From: Nocardioides marinisabuli | GTDB taxonomy: Bacteria > Actinomycetota > Actinomycetes > Propionibacteriales > Nocardioidaceae | NCBI RefSeq assembly: GCF_013466785.1 | Contig: NZ_CP059163.1 | Span: 682,001 to 746,000, forward strand | Direction: 5' to 3' | DNA: 64,000 bases | Part shown: one piece after another, positions 1-12,348 of the stretch | How positions within the stretch are numbered: position 1 is the first letter of the stretch | Layout: each line of letters begins with the position of its first letter | Position numbers and translations under genes: made by a program | The notes under the pieces: generated by a model | The model's database searches: none | The model's input: only the letters and a program-made list of their open reading frames with translations | What the model was told of the DNA's origin: nothing

Positions 1-1395
1 GACGACCGGGTTGCCGCGAGAGAAGAACATCAGCTCGTGGCCCAGCCGGTCGCGGCGCAGCAGCTCGGCCTCCCCCGCCCCCGGGTTGTCGGCGCCGACG
101 AAGTGGCCGAAGCGGCCCATGTCGTGGTTGCCGAGGAAGGTGGGCAGCGCGTAGGCGTTGGAGTCGGCGTCGGTGTACCAGTCGTCGTCGACGAAGAAGC
201 GCGCCAGGTCGGCGGCGCTGCGCCCGCGCGAGGCGAAGTCGCGAGCGGCCCACTGGAAGGGGAAGTCGAGGACCGACTGCATGCCGGCGCGGGTGGTGTA
301 GCCGGAGGTGAAGGCCTTGGCCGCCGCGTCGCTGCCGTCGAGGGCGACCTCGCCGAACATGAAGAAGTCGGGCTTGCCGTGGGATCGGGCGTAGTCGAGC
401 AGGCCCGGCCCGAAGTCCTGCCAGAACGCGTCGTCGACGTGCTTCATCGTGTCGATGCGGAAGCCGTCGATCCCGAAGTCCTCGACCCAGGTGCGGTAGA
501 TGTCGATCATCCCCTCCCGCACGGTGGGGTGCTCGGTGAAGAGGTCGTCGAGGCCGAAGAAGTCGCCGTACTGGCTGTCCTCGCCGGTGAAGGTCGTGTT
601 GCCGCGGTTGTGGTAGAGCGTCGGGTCGTTGAGCCAGGCCGGGACCTTGAGGTCCTCCTCGCCCTCCTCGAGCACCGGCGTGTAGGGGAAGGAGGTCTGT
701 GCGTCGAGCTCGGGGAAGTCGTCGCCGCCGCTGTGGTCGCGGTCGTCGAAGGGCTCGCCGGCCGCGGTGCGGTAGGGCTCGACGTCCTTGGGCACGTACG
801 CCGTGCGCGCACCCTCCTCGTAGCCGATCACGTCGGCGGTGTGGTTGGTGATGATGTCGAAGAAGACCTTCATGCCGCGCTCGTGGGCGGCGTCGACGAG
901 GTCGCCCAGGTCGGCGTTGGTGCCGAGGTGGGGGTCGATGCGCGTGAAGTCGGTGATCCAGTAGCCGTGGTAGCCCGCGGACGGCCCGTCCTCGAGCTGG
1001 ACCGCCTTGTTCTCGAAGACCGGGGTCAGCCAGATCGCGTCGGTGCCGAGGCCCTCGATGTAGTCGAGCTGCTCGCGCAGGCCGACCAGGTCGCCGCCGT
1101 TGAAGAAGCCCTTGGCGGTGGGGTCGAAGCCGTGCTCGAGCCGGCCGCCCCCGATGCCGCCGGTGTCGTTGGCGGTGTCACCGTTGGCGAACCGGTCGGC
1201 CATCACGAAGTAGAAGCTGTGGTCGGTCAGGCCGGCCCGCAGCGCGGGCCGGGCGACCTCGGTGGCGCGGCCCTTGCGCTCGCCCGCGCCGGCGGGCTCG
1301 GCGGCGCCGGGCAGCGCGGCACCGGTGGTGAGCAGGCCCAGCGCGAGCGCGCTGGTCAGGGCAGCGCCGGTCAGGGCAGGGATCAAGCGGTTCAC
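1..1395 (-). CDS. Secreted GH13 alpha-amylase/pullulanase-type glycosidase, C-terminus beyond left edge
   Basis: Extracellular glycoside hydrolase family 13 enzyme acting on alpha-glucans; the first 465 codons are visible and the gene runs off the left edge. It starts GTG after a GGGAGA ribosome site and carries a signal peptide of about 33 residues. The barrel landmarks are all readable: region I DIITNH, region II GFRIDTMKH with nucleophile Asp315, region III FGEVAL with acid/base Glu349, and region IV FLGNHD with Asp425. A DRFANGD-type motif opens the catalytic domain soon after the signal peptide, so no carbohydrate-binding module precedes it. Whether the substrate is starch, maltodextrin or pullulan cannot be told from the partial sequence. 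Confidence 0.9.
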   Translation of the reverse strand, partial: MNRLIPALTGAALTSALALGLLTTGAALPGAAEPAGAGERKGRATEVARPALRAGLTDHSFYFVMADRFANGDTANDTGGIGGGRLEHGFDPTAKGFFNGGDLVGLREQLDYIEGLGTDAIWLTPVFENKAVQLEDGPSAGYHGYWITDFTRIDPHLGTNADLGDLVDAAHERGMKVFFDIITNHTADVIGYEEGARTAYVPKDVEPYRTAAGEPFDDRDHSGGDDFPELDAQTSFPYTPVLEEGEEDLKVPAWLNDPTLYHNRGNTTFTGEDSQYGDFFGLDDLFTEHPTVREGMIDIYRTWVEDFGIDGFRIDTMKHVDDAFWQDFGPGLLDYARSHGKPDFFMFGEVALDGSDAAAKAFTSGYTTRAGMQSVLDFPFQWAARDFASRGRSAADLARFFVDDDWYTDADSNAYALPTFLGNHDMGRFGHFVGADNPGAGEAELLRRDRLGHELMFFSRGNPVV

Positions 1396-1461
1396 GGACG
1401 TCTCCCGAGAGTGATGACGGTCACAGAGCCCGCTCACCCTACCCCCGGGCCGGAGCCCGCC

Positions 1462-2268
1462 TCACACCCGGACGCGCGTCCCCAGGTCGCCGCGGTGGTC
1501 GTGGTGCATGCGGTGCCGCTCGCGGGTCGCCAGCACCAGCCCGGGGTCGAGCTCGGCGACGGCCAGCCCCTCCTCCTCGCCCAGCCGGGCCAGCGGCCGG
1601 CCCTCGGGGTCGTAGACGGCCGAGCCGCCGATGAACGAGCTGTCGCCGCAGCGGCCGGTCAGCCCGGAGAGCACCACGTAGAAGCCGTTGTCGAGCGCCC
1701 GTGCCGCGTAGTAGAGGTCGCGGCGGTGGGCGCCCCCGGGGAAGTACGCCGCCGAGCACAGGTAGCCCAGGGCGCCGGCGTCGCTGGCGGCGCGGGCGTG
1801 CTCGGGGAAGCAGCCGTCGTAGCAGGTCGACAGGCCGAGCTCGACGCCGTCGACGAGCACCGAGGCGCCGTGGTCGCCCGGCTCGAACCACGCGCGCTCG
1901 TCGAGGTCGACGTGCTGCTTGTCGTAGGCCACCACGACCTCGCCGTCGGGGCGCACCACCACGGTCGAGAGGGTGCGCCGCGCACCCCGGTCGAGGGCGG
2001 TGCCGACGACGACCGTCAGGTCGGTGCGCCGGGCCTGCTCGCGCACCGGGTCGAGGCGGGGCCCGGTGAGGTCGGCGGGGCCGGGCAGGTCGCCGCCGAA
2101 GACCGCGGGTTCGTAGCCGGTCAGGAACGCCTCGGGCAGCACCAGCACCCGCACCCCCTGGTCGCCCGCCAGCGCCGCGAGGCGCGCGGTGGTGCGCACG
2201 TTGGCGTCGAGGTCGCCCGGCGCCGCCGCGGCCTGGCCGGCCGCGACGCGCAGCGAGGTCGTGGTCAC
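1462..2268 (-). CDS. Carbon-nitrogen hydrolase (nitrilase superfamily amidase)
   Basis: A 268-residue cytosolic hydrolase of the nitrilase superfamily that would cleave a non-peptide C-N bond. The Glu-Lys-Cys catalytic triad is visible: Glu46 in LPEAF, Lys117 in YDKQH and Cys149 in STCYDGCFPE. Length matches single-domain family members. It starts GTG and lies 16 bases downstream of guaB3 on the same strand, so it may be co-transcribed with it. The substrate (omega-amidase, carbamoyl or other) cannot be assigned from motifs alone. Confidence 0.85.
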   Translation of the reverse strand: MTTTSLRVAAGQAAAAPGDLDANVRTTARLAALAGDQGVRVLVLPEAFLTGYEPAVFGGDLPGPADLTGPRLDPVREQARRTDLTVVVGTALDRGARRTLSTVVVRPDGEVVVAYDKQHVDLDERAWFEPGDHGASVLVDGVELGLSTCYDGCFPEHARAASDAGALGYLCSAAYFPGGAHRRDLYYAARALDNGFYVVLSGLTGRCGDSSFIGGSAVYDPEGRPLARLGEEEGLAVAELDPGLVLATRERHRMHHDHRGDLGTRVRV

Positions 2269-2284
2269 CGCCGGGTCCTGGGGA

Positions 2285-3391
2285 CTACTCGACGACGACC
2301 TCGACGCGCTGGAACTCCTTGACGTCGGTGTAGCCGGTGGTGGCCATCGCCCGACGCAGCGCGCCGATGAGGTTCATGGTGCCGTCGGCGACGCGCGAGG
2401 GACCGAAGAGGATCTCCTCGAAGGTGCCGACGGTGTCGAACTGGACCCGCTGGCCACGCGGCAGCTCGGGGTGGTGCGCCTCGGTGCCCCAGTGGAAGCC
2501 GCGGCCCGGCGCGTCGGAGGCGCGCGCGAACGGCGAGCCGACCATCACCGCGTCGGCACCGCAGGCGATGGCCTTGGCGATGTCGCCGGAGCGGCCGATC
2601 GAGCCGTCGGCGATGACGTGGACGTAGCGCCCGCCCGACTCGTCGAGGTAGTCGCGGCGCGCCGCGGCCACGTCGGCCACCGCGGAGGCCATCGGCACCG
2701 CGACGCCGAGGACGGTGCGGGTGGTGTGGGCCGCTCCCCCGCCGAAGCCGACGAGGACACCGGCGGCACCGGTGCGCATCAGGTGCAGGGCGGCCTGGTG
2801 GGTGGCGCAGCCACCGACGATCACCGGGACGTCGAGCTCGTAGATGAAGTCCTTGAGGTTCAGCGGCTCGGCCTGGCTCGAGACGTGCTCGGCCGAGACG
2901 GTGGTGCCGCGGATGACGAACATGTCGACGCCGGCGTCGACGACCGTCTTGGCGAACTCCTTGGTGCGCTGGGGCGAGAGCGAGCCGGCGACCGTCACCC
3001 CCGCCTCGCGCACCTCGCGCAGGCGGTGGGTGATGAGCTCGGCCTTGACGGGCTCGAGGTAGATCTCCTGCATCCGGCGCACCGCGTCGGTGCCGGTCAG
3101 GCCGGCCACCTCCTCGAGCAGCGGCTCGGGGTCCTCGTAGCGGGTCCACAGGCCCTCGAGGTTGAGCACGCCGAGGCCGCCGTGGCGCCCGAACGCGATC
3201 GCGGTGCTCGGCGACATCACCGAGTCCATCGGCGCGGCCATCACCGGCAGGTCGAAGCGGTAGGCGTCGATCTGCCAGTGCGTGCTGACCTCCTCGGGGT
3301 CGCGCGTGCGCCGGGAGGGCACGATCGCGACGTCGTCGAAGGAGTAGGCGCGGCGGGCCCGCTTGGCGCGTCCGATCTCGATCTCGCTCAC
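2285..3391 (-). CDS. guaB3: GuaB3-type IMP dehydrogenase-related protein
   Basis: A 368-residue TIM-barrel protein of the IMPDH/GMP reductase superfamily. It keeps the N-terminal PMDSVM substrate-pocket motif but has no CBS domains. The loop that carries the catalytic cysteine in true IMPDH (GSICTTR) reads GGGAAHTTR here, so the cysteine is absent, as I recall for the actinobacterial GuaB3 branch. Its position just downstream of full-length guaB, with a metal exporter between, supports the name and matches the guaB2-guaB3 pairing known in mycobacteria. Starts GTG without a strong ribosome site. The enzymatic activity of this branch is uncertain. Confidence 0.88.
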   Translation of the reverse strand: MSEIEIGRAKRARRAYSFDDVAIVPSRRTRDPEEVSTHWQIDAYRFDLPVMAAPMDSVMSPSTAIAFGRHGGLGVLNLEGLWTRYEDPEPLLEEVAGLTGTDAVRRMQEIYLEPVKAELITHRLREVREAGVTVAGSLSPQRTKEFAKTVVDAGVDMFVIRGTTVSAEHVSSQAEPLNLKDFIYELDVPVIVGGCATHQAALHLMRTGAAGVLVGFGGGAAHTTRTVLGVAVPMASAVADVAAARRDYLDESGGRYVHVIADGSIGRSGDIAKAIACGADAVMVGSPFARASDAPGRGFHWGTEAHHPELPRGQRVQFDTVGTFEEILFGPSRVADGTMNLIGALRRAMATTGYTDVKEFQRVEVVVE

Positions 3392-3434
3392 CGGGCCAGG
3401 CTATCGGTTGGCGCCGGGCCGGTCAGTGGTGGCC

Positions 3435-4343
3435 TCAGTGGTGGGCGTGCTCGGTGCCGGCGTGGCCCTCGGGCTCGATCTGGAACGTCGAGTGCTCGAT
3501 GGCGACGTCGAAGTGCTCGGCCACGCAGCGCTGCAGCTCGCGCAGCACCTCGCCCGAGTGGCCGGACTCGAAGCAGGCGCGCTGCATGGTCACGTGCGCC
3601 GTGAGCACCGGCAGGTCGGAGGAGACCCGGGTGACGTGGAGGTCGTGCACGTCGACGACGTGCTCGACCTCGAGGATGTGGCGGCGCACGTCGGCCAGGT
3701 CGAGCCCCGGGGGCACCGACTCGAGCAGCACCCGGGTGCTGTCGCGCAGAAGCAGCAGGGTGCGCGGCAGGATCAGCAGCGCGATCAGCAGGCCCGCGAC
3801 GCTGTCGGCTCGCACCCACCCGAAGGCGGCGATCAGCACCGCGCCCACGATCACCGCCACCGAGCCCAGCGCGTCGTTGAGCACCTCGAGGTACGCCGCG
3901 CGCATGTTGAGGTTGGCCCCCCGTCTGCCGGTCAGCACCCCCAGCGCGACGAGGTTGGCCACCAGGCCGACCACGCCGAAGACCAGCAGCGACGTGGACG
4001 GCACGTCGGCAGGGGTGACCAGGCGTCGTACGCCCTCGACGAGCGCGAAGCCGCCGACCGCGAGCAGCAGCGCGGCCTGGGCCAGCGCGGCGATCACCTC
4101 GGCGCGGCGCAGCCCCCAGGTGTGCCGGTCGGTGGCCGGCCGGGCCATCAGCACGCTGGCCAGCAGCGCCATGCCCAGCCCGACGGTGTCGGTGAGCATG
4201 TGGGCGGTGTCGACCAGCAGCGCCAGGCTGCCGGTGACCACCGAGCCGACCGCCTGGGCGACGACGACCACGGCGGTCAGCGCGAGCGCCACCGCCAACC
4301 GGCTGCGGTTCGCACCGGCCCCGTGGTCGTGCCCGGCGCCCAC
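3435..4343 (-). CDS. Cation diffusion facilitator family metal exporter
   Basis: A 302-residue inner-membrane CDF transporter that would export divalent metal (Zn, Co, Cd or Fe type) by proton antiport. About six membrane helices are visible. The metal-site residues are present in helix 2 (DTAHMLTD) and helix 5 (EVLNDALGS). A His-rich N-terminus (GHDHG) and C-terminus (EHAHH) flank the core, and the cytoplasmic C-terminal domain carries DVHDLHV. The GTG start at 4343 is preceded by GGGGAGCAGG and lies 17 bases after the guaB stop, so the two are probably co-transcribed. The metal preference cannot be read directly. Confidence 0.9.
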   Translation of the reverse strand: MGAGHDHGAGANRSRLAVALALTAVVVVAQAVGSVVTGSLALLVDTAHMLTDTVGLGMALLASVLMARPATDRHTWGLRRAEVIAALAQAALLLAVGGFALVEGVRRLVTPADVPSTSLLVFGVVGLVANLVALGVLTGRRGANLNMRAAYLEVLNDALGSVAVIVGAVLIAAFGWVRADSVAGLLIALLILPRTLLLLRDSTRVLLESVPPGLDLADVRRHILEVEHVVDVHDLHVTRVSSDLPVLTAHVTMQRACFESGHSGEVLRELQRCVAEHFDVAIEHSTFQIEPEGHAGTEHAHH

Positions 4344-4360
4344 CCCCTGCTCCCCGGGGC

Positions 4361-6834
<2,474 letters not shown>

Positions 6835-6944
6835 GGGCGCTCCTCCTCGACGGGCCCGCTCCGGTGGCGGAGGTACTACGTTGACGCACCGACGTTGCAC
6901 GGACGTTTCGGACGTGCGTCAGGCGATGACCTCGAGGGGGCGCG

Positions 6945-8432
6945 ATGGGCCAGGAGCGGCGCACCGTGCTGCTGGTGGCCCTGGTCGCTGGGTCGCTCCG
7001 CCTGGTCGGACTGCTGCGACCGGTGCGCGGCGACGAGGCCGGCTTCACGCTGGTGGCCCGGGCCTGGGCCCCCTCGGCCGACAGCCTCTACGGCCCCTAC
7101 TTCGTCGACCGGCCGCCGATGCTGGTCGCGACCTACGGGTTGACCGACTGGCTGGCCGGACCGCTCGCGGTGCGGGTGCTCGGCGCCCTGGCGGCCGCTG
7201 CGCTGGTGGTGCTGGCCGCGGCGACGGCGCGGCTGGTCGCCGGTGACGTGGCGGCGCGCTGGACCGCGGTGCTGGTCGCGGCGCTGTGCGTGACGCCCCT
7301 GATCGACGTGGTGGCCGCCAAGGGCGAGCTGCTGGGGCTGCCGCTGGTGGTGGGCGGGTGCCTGCTCGCGCTGCTGGCCCTCCGTCGGGCCACCGGTGCG
7401 CGCTCCCTGCTCCTGGCCGGGGCCGCGGGGGCGGTCTCGGCGACGGCGCTGGGCTACAAGCAGAGCCTCGTGGGCGGGTTGGTCTTCGGGGCGGTGCTGC
7501 TGGTGGTGGCGGTCCTCACGCGCGAGGTCGCGGCGCGCCGCGGGGCCGCGCTGGCTGCGGCGGCGCTGGCGGGGGCCGCGGTGCCGGTGCTGGCGACGAT
7601 CGGCTGGGCCTGGGGCGCCGGCGTACGGCTCGAGGTGCTGTCGTACGCCGTGTGGGGCTTCCGCGCCGACGCCTCGGCCGTGCTGGCCGAGCAGCCGGCC
7701 TCGGCACCGGGCGAGCGGGCGGTCGGGCTGGTGCTGGTCGCGGCCGGCGCCGGGATGGTGGCGGTGATCGGCGGGCTGCTGGTGCACGTGCGCGACGAGG
7801 TCGGGCGCGACGCGGCCGTGACCTGGGCGGTGCTGGCGATGCTGGGGGCCGACACCCTGGCCCTGGCCGCCAGCGGCTCCTACTGGCGCGACTACCTCTT
7901 CGCGCTCGTGCCCTCGACGGCCCTGGCCGCCGCGCTGCTGGTGCGGCGACGCTCGAAGCGGGGCCTGGCGATGCGGGCGGTGGTGGCGGCCACCGCGGTG
8001 TCGAGCGCGGTCTCGTTCGTGGTGTGGGGCGGGGTGCAGGTGCTCGACCGCCAGGAGCTCGACGAGACCGACACCGGGGCCGCGCTGGCCGCAGCCGCGG
8101 AGCCGCACGACACCCTCACCGTCTTCGGCGGGCGCGCCGACCTGCAGCTGACCAGCGGCATGGCCTCGCCCTACCCCTACCTGTGGAGCCTGCCGATGCG
8201 CACCCTCGACCCCGGGCTGGAGCGGCTGCGGGGGCTGCTGGCCTCACCGCGGCGGCCCACGTGGTTCGTGGAGTGGGTCCACCTGGGTGCCTGGACCCCC
8301 GAGGCGGGTGCCCGGCTGCGCGAGGTCCTCGACGAGCACTACGTCGAGGTGGGCGGCGCGTGCGGGGACCACCGCGTCTACGTGCGCCGCGACGTCGAGC
8401 GGCCCGCCCCGGAACCGCGCTGCCACGGCTGA
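6945..8432 (+). CDS. Polytopic GT-C-like membrane glycosyltransferase (GT39/ArnT type)
   Basis: A 495-residue integral membrane protein with roughly ten hydrophobic helices and a soluble C-terminal tail. The first extracytoplasmic loop carries VRGDEAGFTLVARAW. An Asp-Glu pair in this place is the typical catalytic element of GT-C transferases that take sugar from polyprenyl phosphate. ATG with GAGGGG eight bases upstream. It is transcribed away from the ACT/GNAT gene, and the 110-base gap between them would hold both promoters. The acceptor (cell-wall polymer, lipid or protein) cannot be deduced. Confidence 0.7.
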   Translation: MGQERRTVLLVALVAGSLRLVGLLRPVRGDEAGFTLVARAWAPSADSLYGPYFVDRPPMLVATYGLTDWLAGPLAVRVLGALAAAALVVLAAATARLVAGDVAARWTAVLVAALCVTPLIDVVAAKGELLGLPLVVGGCLLALLALRRATGARSLLLAGAAGAVSATALGYKQSLVGGLVFGAVLLVVAVLTREVAARRGAALAAAALAGAAVPVLATIGWAWGAGVRLEVLSYAVWGFRADASAVLAEQPASAPGERAVGLVLVAAGAGMVAVIGGLLVHVRDEVGRDAAVTWAVLAMLGADTLALAASGSYWRDYLFALVPSTALAAALLVRRRSKRGLAMRAVVAATAVSSAVSFVVWGGVQVLDRQELDETDTGAALAAAAEPHDTLTVFGGRADLQLTSGMASPYPYLWSLPMRTLDPGLERLRGLLASPRRPTWFVEWVHLGAWTPEAGARLREVLDEHYVEVGGACGDHRVYVRRDVERPAPEPRCHG

Positions 8433-8442
8433 GCCGGATGCG

Positions 8443-8742
8443 TCACAGGAAGTAGAACGGCCCGGCGGTCACCGCGAACGCGAACGCGATGCCGACGACC
8501 AGCCACGGGATCGACCAGTAGGCCCACCCGCGCACCAGGACGTACCCCGCCACCGGGATCAGCGCGAGAGCCACCAGGCTCAGCCGGGCACCGACCTCGA
8601 CGTAGGCGAAGGCGTGCACGAAGACGAAGAACACCAGCGCGATCACGCCCGACATGAGCCGCGACTGGCTGCCGAAGCCGGCGGTGCGCCACCGATGCGC
8701 GAACGCGTCCTTGAGTCCGGGTGCCACCGGGGTGCTGCTCAC
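8443..8742 (-). CDS. Small three-helix membrane protein, last gene of the EspC/WXG-like cassette
   Basis: A 99-residue protein I do not recognise by name. After about 28 polar residues it has three hydrophobic segments, near 29-50, 52-70 and 74-96, and ends right at the membrane (AGPFYFL). It starts GTG with GGAGGAGTC upstream, overlapping the preceding stop as GTGA, so it is translationally coupled to the coiled-coil gene. The context suggests a membrane component or anchor for the neighbouring secreted-type helical proteins; that is inference only. It ends 10 bases from the convergent glycosyltransferase gene. Confidence 0.7.
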   Translation of the reverse strand: MSSTPVAPGLKDAFAHRWRTAGFGSQSRLMSGVIALVFFVFVHAFAYVEVGARLSLVALALIPVAGYVLVRGWAYWSIPWLVVGIAFAFAVTAGPFYFL

Positions 8743-9146
8743 GACTCCTCCTGGGCGCCGGCGCGCAGGAGCGCGTCGTCGTGCTCGGCGCGGAACTCGG
8801 GGTCGTTGTCCCGCAGGTCCTGCACGGCAACCTCGACCTCGTGCGCGAAGACGGTCCGGAAGGCCCGGGCCGAGGAGTGCTCGTCGCGCCCGCTCACCAC
8901 GTCGCGCCAGGTCGTCTCGCCGCGCTCCACCCGCAGCGCCACGGCGGCTCGCTCCGGCGGCAGCTCACCGCGCCAGCGGACCTCGGTCGAGCGGCGTTCC
9001 TCCTCGAGGCGCTCACGGTGCAGGCGCTCCCGCTCGGAGCGCAGCGCGTCGCGGACCTCGTGCATCTCGCGAGTGACGGCGGCGGCCTGCTCACGCAGCC
9101 GGGCGGCGGCGGTGCGCAGCTCGGCCAGCTCGTCCTGCGTCCCCAT
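8739..9146 (-). CDS. Coiled-coil protein of unknown function in the EspC/WXG-like cassette
   Basis: A 135-residue, highly charged protein. Residues 5-60 form a continuous Glu/Arg-rich heptad pattern, and the rest is mixed helix ending in GAQEES. No cysteine, signal peptide or membrane segment is seen. It sits one base after the WXG100-like gene and overlaps the small membrane protein gene by four bases, so it is the third of four coupled genes. A chaperone or adaptor for the two larger helical proteins would fit its position, but no motif proves it. Confidence 0.7.
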   Translation of the reverse strand: MGTQDELAELRTAAARLREQAAAVTREMHEVRDALRSERERLHRERLEEERRSTEVRWRGELPPERAAVALRVERGETTWRDVVSGRDEHSSARAFRTVFAHEVEVAVQDLRDNDPEFRAEHDDALLRAGAQEES

Positions 9147-9147
9147 G

Positions 9148-9879
9148 TCAGTACGCCGCCTGGGCCACGTCGTCGGCCCGCGCCCCGTTGTAGGTGCTGG
9201 TGGCCGCGCTGGTCAGCTGGAAGAGAGCGCGCACGGCCTTCATCATCCGGGCCATCATCGCGCACGCCTGCAGGAGCGGTGGGATGATCGTCTCCAACCT
9301 GCGGACCACCTCGATGGCGCGGTTCACCAGGCTGATCACCTTGCGACAGCTCGCCCCGCCGGTAGCGATCTCCTTCGCCCAGCCGAGTGCGCTGGCAGCC
9401 ACCTTGAGGACGACGTCGTCGATCATGCTCAGCATCTCGGCGACGACCTCGACCGCCGCCTTCGTCGCCACCAGCATGTCCTGCATCGCCGCGGAGATGA
9501 GCGAGGTGCCCTCCGCGGCGGTGTCCCACGCCTGCGCGGCATCGGCCACGCGCAGCCCGGCGGCGTCGGCGGCCGCCCCGCCCCAGACCTCGGGCAGCGC
9601 CCCGGAGATGGCGGCGAAGTTCTGACCGATGGCGCCCAGACCCTCACCGAGAACCGCCCAGTTGGCGGTCATGGCGTCCACGGCGTCGTAGTCGCCCGCG
9701 ATGGGGTCGAAGATCGCCTGGACCAGGTCGAAGCCGAACTGTCGGCACACCCAGTCGATGCCCTGGATCACGAAGCCGCAGCTGTCGCGCAGGTCGTCGA
9801 TGAGCGCACCCTCGGTGCCGTCGGTGCGCGGCACCAGCACCGCGGACGAGTCGACCAGGCCCAGTCCCAGGGCGCTCAC
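9148..9879 (-). CDS. WXG100-superfamily-like helical protein, putative type VII substrate
   Basis: A 243-residue, almost entirely helical protein without a signal peptide. Residues 85-150 form a helix-turn-helix hairpin with a Trp-x-Gly turn (PEVWGGAAADAA), the signature of the WXG100 superfamily exported by type VII systems. The C-terminal part is a second, Met/Ile-rich helical bundle with two cysteines. It overlaps the upstream EspC-like gene by four bases. It is longer than classical 100-residue WXG100 proteins and lacks an obvious YxxxD/E tail, so secretion is likely but unproven. No type VII machinery lies in this window. Confidence 0.65.
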   Translation of the reverse strand: MSALGLGLVDSSAVLVPRTDGTEGALIDDLRDSCGFVIQGIDWVCRQFGFDLVQAIFDPIAGDYDAVDAMTANWAVLGEGLGAIGQNFAAISGALPEVWGGAAADAAGLRVADAAQAWDTAAEGTSLISAAMQDMLVATKAAVEVVAEMLSMIDDVVLKVAASALGWAKEIATGGASCRKVISLVNRAIEVVRRLETIIPPLLQACAMMARMMKAVRALFQLTSAATSTYNGARADDVAQAAY

Positions 9880-10457
9880 TGGTCGTGCTCCTCGAGGAAG
9901 TCGTCGATGTCGTCGTCGGTGGTCATCGCGTCGCCGGTGTCGGAGGCGTGACCCGCCATGCTCGCGGTCTCACTGGCCAGGCTGACGGGCGCTCCGGTCG
10001 TGGACTCACCGGCCCAGGTCGGGGGCTGCGGGCCGGGCAGGTGCCAGGGCGTGGAGGTGATGGTGTTGAGGTGACTCACCGCGGTCGGCGTCCCCGGGAT
10101 CGGGTCGCCGCCCGCGGGCAGGTGGACCTCGTCGGCATCGGTGACGTCGGTGCGGATCAGGTCGAGGTCGCGCTGGATGTGGTGGTCGGTGGCGAGCAGA
10201 TCCTCCAGTGCGGCGTCCATGCGCACCGACAGCTCCTGGGCGTCCTGGAGCCCCTCGTCGAGGGCTTGCGAGAGTGCGGCCCAGGCGTCCTCGTAGGTCC
10301 CGCGGAAGAGCCCGAGGATGCCTCGGAAGGCACCGGTGTCGCCCAGCCCCGCCTGGGCGGCGAACCCGCTGGCCTCGGAGAGGTTGAGGTACTGCTCGTG
10401 CGCGGCGCTCACGAGCTGGCGCACCCCCTGCTCGGAGACCCTGACCTCGTCACCCAT
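9876..10457 (-). CDS. EspC-like ESX-associated protein, first gene of cassette
   Basis: A 193-residue protein. Its first 95 residues resemble the EspC family of ESX-associated secreted proteins: a short VSEQGVRQL opening, then two long helices around an AGLGDTGAF turn. The remainder is a Pro/Thr-rich linker and an acidic tail (DDDIDDFLEEHDQ). It is the promoter-proximal gene of a four-gene unit with 1-4 base junctions. The ATG follows GAGGCGGCGGG. Upstream lies a SigF/SigB-type promoter shared in part with the second EspC/WXG-like cassette near 19.7 kb. The exported-protein role is inferred from fold and context. Confidence 0.65.
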   Translation of the reverse strand: MGDEVRVSEQGVRQLVSAAHEQYLNLSEASGFAAQAGLGDTGAFRGILGLFRGTYEDAWAALSQALDEGLQDAQELSVRMDAALEDLLATDHHIQRDLDLIRTDVTDADEVHLPAGGDPIPGTPTAVSHLNTITSTPWHLPGPQPPTWAGESTTGAPVSLASETASMAGHASDTGDAMTTDDDIDDFLEEHDQ

Positions 10458-10473
10458 GCACCCGCCGCCTCGC

Positions 10474-10505
10474 TCGACCTACCCGGACACCGTCGACCTA
10501 CCCGG
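10474..10505. repeat. Two 13-base direct repeats, TCGACCTACCCGG, 19 bases apart
   Basis: The 13-mer occurs at 10474-10486 and again at 10493-10505. On the minus strand each copy contains GGGTAGGTCGA. The upstream copy supplies the -10 box of the predicted stress promoter and the other falls in the 5' leader, so this could be a duplicated promoter element or an operator. Confidence 0.7.
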
Positions 10506-10524
10506 CGCGTGCCCGGGTAAAACC
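10498..10524 (-). promoter_or_regulatory. Predicted SigF/SigB-type promoter of the EspC-like cassette
   Basis: Minus strand reads GGTTT (10524-10520), a 16-base spacer and GGGTAG (10503-10498), matching the actinobacterial SigF/SigB consensus GGTTT-N15/16-GGGTA. The start codon lies about 40 bases downstream. The -35 box lies within the 12-mer CAGGTTTTACCC that is repeated exactly before the second cassette. Confidence 0.6.
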
Positions 10525-10537
10525 TGACGCAGACGCG

Positions 10538-10575
10538 ACGACGGCCCGCCCGGGTCTCCCCGGACGGGCCGTCGT
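10538..10575 (-). terminator. Strong intrinsic-type hairpin after groEL
   Basis: A 16-base stem (CGACGGCCCGCCCGGG against CCCGGACGGGCCGTCG) with a short loop, 50 bases past the groEL stop. The single mismatch becomes a G-U pair in the minus-strand transcript, which favours termination of groEL. There is no clear U-run, as is common in high-GC actinomycetes. Confidence 0.7.
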
Positions 10576-10626
10576 GCGGTGCGGTGCGTGCTGCGCCGCG
10601 GGTGGACCAGTGCCGATCAGTGCCGA

Positions 10627-12264
<1,638 letters not shown>

Positions 12265-12286
12265 TCAGTGGTGTGGAGGAAACGGA

Positions 12287-12340
12287 CCCGGGCGCCATGC
12301 GACGCAGGTCGCAGGGCGACCGGTCGGCATGACGCCCGGG
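12287..12340 (-). promoter_or_regulatory. Stem-loop between groES and groEL
   Basis: CCCGGGCGCCATGC at 12287-12300 pairs with GCATGACGCCCGGG at 12327-12340, a 14-position stem with one mismatch and a 26-base loop that fills the intercistronic gap. It could set the GroES:GroEL ratio by partial termination or by an RNA processing site. Confidence 0.5.
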
Positions 12341-12348
12341 CCGGTGGA

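Noticed and set aside
37..2322. Very long open frames antisense to real genes
   Set aside because: They are rich in Arg/Ala/Gly or Val/Gly/Glu, lack ribosome sites and lie opposite clearly recognisable proteins; this is normal for such high GC.
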